The notes under the pieces were generated by a model. It saw only the letters and a program-made list of their open reading frames with translations, was not told the DNA's origin and made no database searches. The translations under genes and the position numbers were made by a program. Of a stretch of DNA of 9,962 nt, positions 1-5,178 are shown piece after piece. How positions within the stretch are numbered: the first letter of the stretch is position 1; every line of letters starts with the position of its first letter. This DNA is from Flavobacteriaceae bacterium (GTDB lineage Bacteria > Bacteroidota > Bacteroidia > Flavobacteriales > Flavobacteriaceae), in NCBI GenBank assembly GCA_947482805.1, contig CANKLK010000078.1:1-9962 (forward strand), written 5' to 3'.

Positions 1-353
1 TCAGAAACCAAGTACATGCTTTCTTTTTCATTGGCTTCTATTTTATCTTCTTGAGAAGTTTCGGTTTCTTCAATTTCGATGTTGTATTTGTTGGCTAAGA
101 AACGAATCGCTTCAGGATACGTGAAATGCTCATGCTCCATAAGGAAAGTCACGACACTTCCGCCTTTTCCTGAGCTAAAATCTTTCCAAATTTGTTTTAC
201 AGGCGATACCATAAACGATGGCGAGCGTTCATCCGAAAACGGACTCAATCCTTTGTAATTGCTACCGGCACGTTTAAGTTGAACAAAGTCGCCAATGACT
301 TCTTCCACTCGTGCGGTTTCAAAAACTTTATCTATGGTTTCTCGGGTAATCAA
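1..353 (-). CDS. dnaG: DNA primase DnaG, N-terminal part (cut by window edge)
   Basis: DnaG synthesises RNA primers at the replication fork. Only the first 117 codons lie here; the rest runs off base 1. The translated part is the CHC2-type N-terminal domain: an opening helix containing VFETARVEEVIGDF (residues 10-23), then GLSPFSDERSPSF (35-47), DFSSGKGG (58-65) and FLMEHEHFTYPEAIRFLA. The start is TTG at 353-351: an in-frame TAA lies six codons upstream (371-369), there is no ATG or GTG between them, and primases of this group begin right here with an M-I sequence. Unusually, the four positions that bind zinc in E. coli DnaG (C40, H43, C61, C64) are S37, S40, D58 and S61 here with the same 3/18/3 spacing, so the site cannot bind zinc in the usual way. 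The gene follows the polyprenyl synthase on the same strand after 109 bases. Identification is secure from the conserved domain layout. Confidence 0.93.
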   Translation of the reverse strand, partial: MITRETIDKVFETARVEEVIGDFVQLKRAGSNYKGLSPFSDERSPSFMVSPVKQIWKDFSSGKGGSVVTFLMEHEHFTYPEAIRFLANKYNIEIEETETSQEDKIEANEKESMYLVS

Positions 354-356
354 AAT

Positions 357-384
357 AAATTGAAAGATTTAAAAATTGAAAGAT
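357..384. repeat. Short direct repeat upstream of dnaG
   Basis: The 12-base word AAATTGAAAGAT occurs at 357-368 and again at 373-384, directly in front of the dnaG start. The period is 16 bases. It sits in the leader or promoter of dnaG and could be a regulatory site or simply low-complexity AT-rich DNA. No function can be read from it. Confidence 0.4.
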
Positions 385-427
385 AGTAAATTTACATAAA
401 TTAAATTGAGAAGGAAATAAATTAGAT

Positions 428-440
428 TAAATCGGATTTA
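428..440. other. 13-bp perfect palindrome between polyprenyl synthase and dnaG
   Basis: TAAATCGGATTTA (arms TAAATC/GATTTA around a single G at 434) lies 22 bases past the end of the polyprenyl synthase and about 75 bases before the dnaG start. It is too short and lacks a T-run, so it is not a convincing terminator. An operator-like site is possible but unsupported. Confidence 0.25.
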
Positions 441-462
441 CTAAAATAATTAACCAAAAAAA

Positions 463-1443
463 TTATTTTTTTCTTTCAATTACATAATTCACCATAAGCG
501 AGAGCGAGTCTCTGTAATCTGATTGGGGGAATTTTTCAAGAATTTGAAGTGCTTCTTGTTGGAATGCTACCATTTTTTGTTCGGCGTAATGCAAACCATT
601 TTTGTCTTTTACAAATTGGATTACATCCTTAACACGCTTTTTGTCTTTGTTGTGATTCTTAATCGAATTGATGCACCAGCTTTTTTCTTTAGAAGTACAA
701 TTATTCAAAGCATAGATTAAAGGCAATGTCATTTTTTGCTCTTTAATATCAATTCCCGTAGGCTTTCCAATCGCATCATCAGTATAATCAAATAAGTCGT
801 CTTTGATTTGAAATGCCATTCCGATGAGCTCACCAAATTTTCGCATAGCTTCCACCTGAACTTCATCTTCAGAAACCGATTTGGCACCAAGCGCACAACA
901 AGAAGCAATTAATGTGGCTGTTTTTTTTCTGATGATTTCATAATAAACATCCTCAACAATATCTAATCGTCTCGCTTTTTCTATTTGAAGTAATTCCCCT
1001 TCGCTCATTTCGCGCACAGCTACTGAAATTATTCGGAGCAAATCAAAATCGCCGTTATCAATGGAAAGCAATAATCCTTTTGATAACAAATAATCGCCTA
1101 CAAGAACCGCAATTTTATTTTTCCATAACGCATTGATGGAGAAAAACCCGCGACGACGGTTACTATCATCTACCACATCATCATGAACCAAAGTTGCGGT
1201 GTGAATCAATTCGATTACACTGGCGCCGCGATAGGTTCTTTCATTGACTTCATTATTTTCGGATAGCATTTTAGCAACGAGAAAAACAAACATTGGCCGC
1301 ATTTGTTTTCCTTTTCGGTTTACAATGTAATAGGTTATTCGGTTTAGTAAAGCGATTTTAGAAGTCATCGATTCATAGAACTTTTTTTCAAAAAGTTCCA
1401 TCTCTACTTGGATAGGTTTCTTTATTTGTGAGGTGATGTTCAT
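463..1443 (-). CDS. Long-chain polyprenyl diphosphate synthase (IspB/HepT-type)
   Basis: A trans-isoprenyl diphosphate synthase of 326 aa that adds isopentenyl diphosphate units to an allylic primer. It has both aspartate-rich motifs: DDVVD at residues 88-92, followed by the RRRG of the first motif region, and DDLFD at 215-219. GKQMRP (44-49) matches the conserved substrate-binding GxxxRP region. Small residues before the first motif (HTATLVHDD) resemble IspB-like long-chain enzymes rather than FPP or GGPP synthases. Flavobacteria use menaquinone-6, so a hexaprenyl chain for menaquinone is the likely product; that is inference. An upstream TTG (1452-1450) would add three codons, but it lies inside the exact promoter box at 1450-1457, so ATG 1443 is preferred. 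The gene is divergent from the lipoprotein and upstream of dnaG on the same strand. Nothing is truncated. Confidence 0.93.
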   Translation of the reverse strand: MNITSQIKKPIQVEMELFEKKFYESMTSKIALLNRITYYIVNRKGKQMRPMFVFLVAKMLSENNEVNERTYRGASVIELIHTATLVHDDVVDDSNRRRGFFSINALWKNKIAVLVGDYLLSKGLLLSIDNGDFDLLRIISVAVREMSEGELLQIEKARRLDIVEDVYYEIIRKKTATLIASCCALGAKSVSEDEVQVEAMRKFGELIGMAFQIKDDLFDYTDDAIGKPTGIDIKEQKMTLPLIYALNNCTSKEKSWCINSIKNHNKDKKRVKDVIQFVKDKNGLHYAEQKMVAFQQEALQILEKFPQSDYRDSLSLMVNYVIERKK

Positions 1444-1449
1444 CGATTT

Positions 1450-1457
1450 CAAAGATA
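1450..1457 (-). promoter_or_regulatory. Bacteroidota -7 box of the polyprenyl synthase
   Basis: Read on the minus strand this is TATCTTTG, an exact TAnnTTTG. Only six bases separate it from ATG 1443, so transcription should begin at or next to the start codon, giving a leaderless or nearly leaderless mRNA. No clear TTTG -33 element is visible at the usual distance. Confidence 0.6.
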
Positions 1458-1486
1458 CAATAATGGTGTCGTTTGAAAAATTTTTT

Positions 1487-1494
1487 TACTTTTG
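1487..1494 (+). promoter_or_regulatory. Bacteroidota -7 box of the lipoprotein gene
   Basis: TACTTTTG matches TAnnTTTG exactly and lies 56 bases before the ATG at 1551, predicting an A-rich leader of about 50 bases without a Shine-Dalgarno sequence. The only upstream TTTG (1472-1475) is 11 bases away, shorter than the usual 17-23, so the -33 element is uncertain. Confidence 0.5.
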
Positions 1495-1550
1495 ATTAAA
1501 CCTTTAATAAGAAAAGAACTCTTAACAAGCAAATCATAAAAAAATAGAAT

Positions 1551-2417
1551 ATGAAAACAACAAAAATTATTTTAGGACTGGCTTTAGTTTTTTCAATTTA
1601 TAGCTGTAGTAAAGATGAAAATAATAGCTTTGTAAGTGCCGAAGACGCAAAAACAAGTGCAAAACTAGACATCATGAATGATGATGTTTCTAAAATTGTA
1701 GAAGACCAATTAACCATTTCAGATGGAATTTCAGGAAAAACAAATTTAACTGCTCAAACTTTAGAACCCTTTTTACCTTCTTGTGCTACAGTAACCAGAG
1801 TTCCGGCTTATGGAACCGTAATTACTCCAGGAACTACAATTACAAAAACCATTGACTTTGGAACAACGGGTTGCCCACTTCCAAACGGAAATGTTTTAAG
1901 AGGCGTAATTGTAATGTCCTTTACTTACCAGCCGGACGCAACATCGCATACTATAACCTATACGTTCCAAGATTTCTATCACAATGCCATAAAATTTAAT
2001 GGCACCAAAACTTTCACTCGAGTTATGGCAACAAGTACAGCAAATCCAAACATTCACCCTATTGTTACTATGAATCTGGATATGACTGCTACTTTACCAA
2101 ATGGAGATATTGTTACACGTGTAGGACAAAGAGTGAGAGAAATTATTGAAGGATATTCAACACCTATTTGGTTGGACAATATTTATCAAGTTACTGGTGA
2201 ATGGACAACCACTTTCCCAAGTGGTGGAGTACAAACCAGTACAATAACTACACCTTTAAGAATTAGAATGAATTGTCCTAATATAGTTAGAGGTGTTATT
2301 TCAATTGTTAGAAATGGTAACACTGCAACTCTTGATTATGGCAATGGTGACTGTGATAATCTGGCGACTTTCACTGTAAACGGAAATTCTTATACTATTA
2401 TATTGGGAGGAAACTAA
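1551..2417 (+). CDS. Predicted surface lipoprotein, function unknown
   Basis: 288 aa. The N-terminus is a lipoprotein signal: charged MKTTK, a hydrophobic stretch to residue 18, then SIYSC with the lipidated cysteine at 19. The residues after it, SKDENN, resemble the Lys plus acidic lipoprotein export signal of Capnocytophaga and Flavobacterium, so display on the outer surface is plausible (inference). The mature part is rich in Thr, Asn and Gly and looks like beta strands. A motif of the form T-[IL]-D-[FY]-G..C...NG appears twice, at about 100-113 (IDFGTTGCPLPNG) and 260-278 (LDYGNGDCDNLATFTVNG), each next to an RGVI segment (117-120 and 247-250). I recall the C-terminal version from other unnamed flavobacterial lipoproteins. 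I recognise no enzyme motif. The gene stands alone, with its own promoter box and a strong terminator. Confidence 0.8.
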   Translation: MKTTKIILGLALVFSIYSCSKDENNSFVSAEDAKTSAKLDIMNDDVSKIVEDQLTISDGISGKTNLTAQTLEPFLPSCATVTRVPAYGTVITPGTTITKTIDFGTTGCPLPNGNVLRGVIVMSFTYQPDATSHTITYTFQDFYHNAIKFNGTKTFTRVMATSTANPNIHPIVTMNLDMTATLPNGDIVTRVGQRVREIIEGYSTPIWLDNIYQVTGEWTTTFPSGGVQTSTITTPLRIRMNCPNIVRGVISIVRNGNTATLDYGNGDCDNLATFTVNGNSYTIILGGN

Positions 2418-2439
2418 AAAGTAGTTTTTTCATTTTACT

Positions 2440-2480
2440 AAAAAATTCCATTTTGTTTTAAAAACAAAATGGAATTTTTT
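2440..2480. terminator. Bidirectional intrinsic terminator between lipoprotein gene and rlmN
   Basis: A perfect inverted repeat with 20-base arms (2440-2459 and 2461-2480) around one A. The core is TTCCATTTTG/CAAAATGGAA, with A-runs and T-runs on both outer sides, so it can stop transcripts arriving from either convergent gene. Its last base is the first base of the rlmN stop codon as seen on the plus strand (2480-2482). Confidence 0.9.
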
Positions 2481-3520
2481 TATGATTTATTTGCCAACTG
2501 CCCACAAGCCGCATCAATATCTTTTCCTCTGCTTCGTCGTACTTTGGCAACGATATCATTTCTTGATAAAGCATCGATATAGTTATTAATTGCCGCATCT
2601 GACGCTTGTTGAAACTCGCCATCATCAATTGGATTATATTCAATCAAATTGACTTTACACGGAACATATTTACAGAATTTAACCAATGCATCAATGGAAG
2701 CTTTATCGTCATTAATTCCTTTCCAAACGACATATTCATAAGTAACTTTACTTTTAGTTTTTTGATACCAATATTGTAACGCTTCTTTCAATTCGGGTAA
2801 TTGAAAGTTTTTGGTAAAAGGCATAATGTGGTTTCTGGTTTCTTCGATAGCGGAATGTAATGAAACAGCTAGCTTAAATTTTACATCATCATCCGCCATT
2901 TTTTTTATCATTTTTGAAACTCCAGATGTTGAAACCGTAATTCGTTTTGGAGACATTCCCAAACCTTCTTCCGAGGTAATCATAGCAATCGCTTTCATGA
3001 CATTATTGTAATTCATCAAAGGCTCTCCCATTCCCATAAAAACAATATTTGACAATGGTCGGTTATAATACAAACGACTTTCTCTATCAATAGCAACAAC
3101 TTGATCGTAGATTTCTCCTGGTTCCAGATTTCGCATTCTTTTTAAACGTGCAGTTGCACAGAAATTACAATCCAAACTACAACCAACCTGGCTAGAAACA
3201 CAAGCTGTAGTCCTGGTTTCTGTCGGAATCAAAACACTTTCAACGATTAAACCGTCGTGTAAACGAACTGCATTTTTAACGGTACCGTCTTCGCTTCGTT
3301 GCATTTGATCAACCTTGATGTGATTTATGACAAAGTTATTTTCGAGCTTGATTCGCGTTTCTTTTGAAACATTGGTCATGTCTTCAAAATTGTGTGACGC
3401 TTTACTCCAAAGCCATTCATAAACCTGATTGCCACGAAATGCTTTGTCACCATTGGCAACAAAAAAATCGCGTAATTGTTCTTTGGTTAAACTTCGGATG
3501 TCTTTTTTCTCGATTTCCAT
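2480..3520 (-). CDS. rlmN: Dual-specificity RNA methyltransferase RlmN
   Basis: A radical SAM enzyme of 346 aa that methylates C2 of A2503 in 23S rRNA and of A37 in certain tRNAs, which supports translational accuracy. The cluster motif CSLDCNFC gives C114, C118 and C121 (CxxxCxxC). C107, seven residues before the cluster, and C339 in AACGQL match the two catalytic cysteines of E. coli RlmN (C118 and C355). GMGEPL (163-168) and the N-terminal FRGNQVYEWLW region are also typical. The length fits the family. An in-frame extension to 3598 is open, but ATG 3520 (MEIEKKDIRSL) matches the family N-terminus and lies just after an exact promoter box. The gene is divergent from the O-methyltransferase gene across 72 bases and convergent with the lipoprotein gene at a shared terminator. 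All catalytic residues are present. Confidence 0.96.
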   Translation of the reverse strand: MEIEKKDIRSLTKEQLRDFFVANGDKAFRGNQVYEWLWSKASHNFEDMTNVSKETRIKLENNFVINHIKVDQMQRSEDGTVKNAVRLHDGLIVESVLIPTETRTTACVSSQVGCSLDCNFCATARLKRMRNLEPGEIYDQVVAIDRESRLYYNRPLSNIVFMGMGEPLMNYNNVMKAIAMITSEEGLGMSPKRITVSTSGVSKMIKKMADDDVKFKLAVSLHSAIEETRNHIMPFTKNFQLPELKEALQYWYQKTKSKVTYEYVVWKGINDDKASIDALVKFCKYVPCKVNLIEYNPIDDGEFQQASDAAINNYIDALSRNDIVAKVRRSRGKDIDAACGQLANKS

Positions 3521-3524
3521 GGCG

Positions 3525-3532
3525 CAAAGGTA
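3525..3532 (-). promoter_or_regulatory. Bacteroidota -7 box of rlmN
   Basis: On the minus strand this reads TACCTTTG, an exact TAnnTTTG, with only four bases (CGCC) before ATG 3520. This implies a leaderless rlmN mRNA and rules against the longer open frame reaching back to 3598. No clean -33 TTTG is visible. Confidence 0.6.
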
Positions 3533-3541
3533 AATATAAAG

Positions 3542-3573
3542 TTGAGAAACTAATTTTGGAATTTGTAAATTTG
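3542..3573 (+). promoter_or_regulatory. Promoter of the O-methyltransferase gene
   Basis: TTG at 3542-3544, a 21-base spacer, then TAAATTTG at 3566-3573. This fits the Flavobacterium consensus TTG-N17-23-TAnnTTTG. The expected transcript start is near 3579, leaving a leader of about 14 bases before ATG 3593. It overlaps the region upstream of the divergent rlmN promoter. Confidence 0.6.
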
Positions 3574-3592
3574 GCTTTTGAAATTTATACTT

Positions 3593-4234
3593 ATGCATTT
3601 CCTTTCCGAAGAATTAGATACTTATGTTAGCCTTCATTCGCAAGACGAACCTGAATTATTGGTGCAATTGAATAAAGAAACACATCAAAAAATTCTACAA
3701 CCAAGAATGTTAAGCGGACATTTTCAAGGAAGAGTGTTGAGTATACTTTCTAAAATTATTTATCCGACGAATATTCTTGAAGTTGGGACGTATACAGGTT
3801 ACGCAACACTTTGCCTAGCAGAAGGTTTAGCAGAAAACGGAACTATTGACACTTTGGACAATGAGGAAGAATTATTCGATTTTCAACGAAAATATTTCGA
3901 TAAAACCATATGGGCAAAACAAATAACACAGCATTTAGGTGATGCTTTGGATATTATCCCAACGCTTTCTAAAAAATACGATTTGGTTTTTATAGATGCC
4001 GATAAAGAAAACTACATTAACTATTTCCATTTGATAGTTCCGATGATGAACAAAGGCGGAATCATATTGTCGGACAATGTTCTGTGGAGCGGAAAAGTTT
4101 TGGAAGAAGTAAAACAGGGCGATATTACAACCAAAATTCTTTTGGAATACAATCAACTATTGAAAGAAGACCCAAGAGTAGAAACCGTTTTGCTTCCTAT
4201 TCGTGATGGATTGACTGTTTCGAGAGTAAAGTAA
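3593..4234 (+). CDS. COMT-type SAM-dependent O-methyltransferase
   Basis: 213 aa, the usual length of cation-dependent O-methyltransferases (catechol and caffeoyl-CoA O-methyltransferase family). The SAM-binding motif I is ILEVGTYTGYATLCLAEGL (61-79). The metal triad is visible as D135 in FIDADK and D161-N162 in LSDNVLW. The N-terminal RMLSGHFQGRVLS segment is typical of bacterial members. The substrate cannot be read from the sequence; bacterial homologues methylate small catechol-like molecules, and the neighbours give no hint. The start is ATG 3593: the TTG at 3578 lies at the predicted transcript start, and family members begin with MHF-SEEL. It is divergent from rlmN and runs tail to tail into the PAP2 gene, with ten bases between the stops. 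It is probably a single-gene transcript. Confidence 0.92.
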   Translation: MHFLSEELDTYVSLHSQDEPELLVQLNKETHQKILQPRMLSGHFQGRVLSILSKIIYPTNILEVGTYTGYATLCLAEGLAENGTIDTLDNEEELFDFQRKYFDKTIWAKQITQHLGDALDIIPTLSKKYDLVFIDADKENYINYFHLIVPMMNKGGIILSDNVLWSGKVLEEVKQGDITTKILLEYNQLLKEDPRVETVLLPIRDGLTVSRVK

Positions 4235-4235
4235 A

Positions 4236-4268
4236 AATTACGAATTACGAATTATGAATTATGAATTT
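4236..4268. repeat. 7-bp tandem repeat at a convergent gene junction
   Basis: Four head-to-tail units, AATTACG twice then AATTATG twice (4236-4263), followed by a partial AATTT. It fills the ten-base gap between the O-methyltransferase and PAP2 genes and supplies the PAP2 stop codon and its last few codons (IIHNS). There is no clear stem with a T-run, so no terminator is called here. Confidence 0.75.
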
Positions 4269-4802
4269 CAAATAAAATTTGTAGCAAATAAAACCAAAAA
4301 TAGCTCCAAAAGCATAACCGGTAAAGATGTCTGATGGGAAATGCAATCCAAGATATATTCTGCTGTAGGCAAAAATCAAAGGAAATAAAAATAACAGATA
4401 AGTGTGTTTGTAAAATTTCTTCAGAATCATAAATGTGAAAACCGTTGTCGCCATTGAGTTGGTCGCGTGACCGGAAAAGAAGCTAAAAGAGGAACTTGAT
4501 TTTACAATGCGGATTATCCCTTTTATTTGTTCATCATTACAAGGGCGCAAACGTTCAAAGTTATGTTTAAAAAGATTTGCCGTTTGATCGCAAAGTAATA
4601 TTAAAAGTGCAATGAAAAGAATATAATAACCAAAATTCTTCCAACCCAATTTCTTTTGCATCAGATAAAAAACAATCAAGAATAGTGGCGCCCAATAAGC
4701 TTGCTTTGTAATTATCAGCCATAAACTATCAAATGTTGGTGAACCTAATCCGTTTAAGAAAATCAGAAGTTCTTGATCTAATTCTAGAATTTTTTCGAAC
4801 AT
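4245..4802 (-). CDS. PAP2-family membrane phosphatase
   Basis: 185 aa integral membrane protein with about five or six hydrophobic helices. The complete PAP2 (type 2 phosphatidic acid phosphatase) signature is present: K79-x6-R86-P87 (KHNFERLRP), S110-G111-H112 (FFSGH), and S147-R148-x5-H154-x3-D158 (SRIYLGLHFPSD). The active site should face the periplasm. Substrates in this family include undecaprenyl diphosphate, phosphatidylglycerol phosphate and lipid A phosphates; which one applies here is not decided by the sequence. Its ATG (4802-4800) overlaps the tatA stop by one base (TAATG), so it is probably co-transcribed and translationally coupled with tatA. Its C-terminal codons lie inside a 7-bp tandem repeat, so the exact tail may vary between strains. 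Confidence 0.93.
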   Translation of the reverse strand: MFEKILELDQELLIFLNGLGSPTFDSLWLIITKQAYWAPLFLIVFYLMQKKLGWKNFGYYILFIALLILLCDQTANLFKHNFERLRPCNDEQIKGIIRIVKSSSSFSFFSGHATNSMATTVFTFMILKKFYKHTYLLFLFPLIFAYSRIYLGLHFPSDIFTGYAFGAIFGFICYKFYLKFIIHNS

Positions 4803-5125
4803 TAGAGCTGTCTTTTTATTGGCCCTGTTAAATTCTCAATATCTTCTTTTACTTTGGTAACCTCTGGAAGCATATTTGAATCTAAATTTGATTTCACTTT
4901 TTCAACCTCATCCGAAAACGTTGAAGTCAATCCTTTCATAGAGGTATCAATTCCATTAGCTTCAGCACCTTTTTGGATTTCGCTTTTTATTTCGTTTGTA
5001 GCATTTTTTAATTGCGCCATTCCTTTTCCCATCGCTCTTGCTATTTCCGGTATTTTATCGGAACCAAAAAGCATTAGGGCAATTAAAATAATAAAAATTA
5101 ATTCGCCACCACCTATTCCAAACAT
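4802..5125 (-). CDS. tatA: TatA/E-family twin-arginine translocase subunit
   Basis: 107 aa. The N-terminal transmembrane helix (about 4-20) ends in the hinge FGSDKIPE (20-27) with the invariant Phe-Gly, followed by an amphipathic helix to about residue 52 and a charged tail. Tat exports folded proteins across the inner membrane; TatA oligomers form the translocation path. Residue 8, where E. coli TatA has Gln and TatB has Glu, is Glu here, so a TatB-like role is not excluded. The tail beyond residue 55 is long for TatA and acidic and polar. No tatC lies in the window, so the receptor must be elsewhere. It has its own promoter box and overlaps the PAP2 gene start by one base. It lies 44 bases after the M1 peptidase gene on the same strand. 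Confidence 0.92.
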   Translation of the reverse strand: MFGIGGGELIFIILIALMLFGSDKIPEIARAMGKGMAQLKNATNEIKSEIQKGAEANGIDTSMKGLTSTFSDEVEKVKSNLDSNMLPEVTKVKEDIENLTGPIKRQL

Positions 5126-5151
5126 AGTTTCTAATTTTTCTGAATGAGTTA

Positions 5152-5178
5152 CAAAGTTACAAAGTTCTGTTAGTCAAA
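5152..5178 (-). promoter_or_regulatory. Candidate promoter of tatA-PAP2
   Basis: On the minus strand TAACTTTG (5159-5152) matches TAnnTTTG exactly, 26 bases before the tatA ATG. A TTTG at 5178-5175 lies 15 bases upstream, slightly closer than usual, and falls in the end of the M1 peptidase gene. A second near-match (GAACTTTG, 5167-5160) precedes it, part of a GTTACAAA tandem duplication. With no terminator after the M1 gene, read-through plus an internal promoter is likely. Confidence 0.5.

Noticed and set aside
192..386. Small plus-strand open frame antisense to dnaG
   Set aside because: Its sequence is the shadow of the conserved primase frame, with no start context or family resemblance. 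The same applies to the other short antisense frames at 523-720, 2811-3011, 3935-4156, 4854-5147, 6637-6894 and 8170-8475.
1444..1452. TTG start for the polyprenyl synthase
   Set aside because: The TTG is part of the -7 promoter element TATCTTTG; ATG 1443 is in frame directly after it.
3578..3592. TTG start for the O-methyltransferase, five codons upstream
   Set aside because: It lies at the predicted transcript start, and the family N-terminus begins at ATG 3593.
3521..3598. Longer N-terminus for rlmN starting at 3598
   Set aside because: The extra 26 residues do not look like the family, and the exact promoter box at 3525-3532 lies inside them.
3364..3630. 88-residue plus-strand frame overlapping rlmN and the start of the O-methyltransferase
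   Set aside because: It is antisense to conserved rlmN codons and out of frame with the methyltransferase, whose own start and promoter are clear.
4902..5125. Twin-arginine substrate or tatC near tatA
   Set aside because: Neither the M1 peptidase, the DUF6702 protein nor the regulatory-domain protein has an RR signal, and no TatC-like polytopic protein is encoded in the window.
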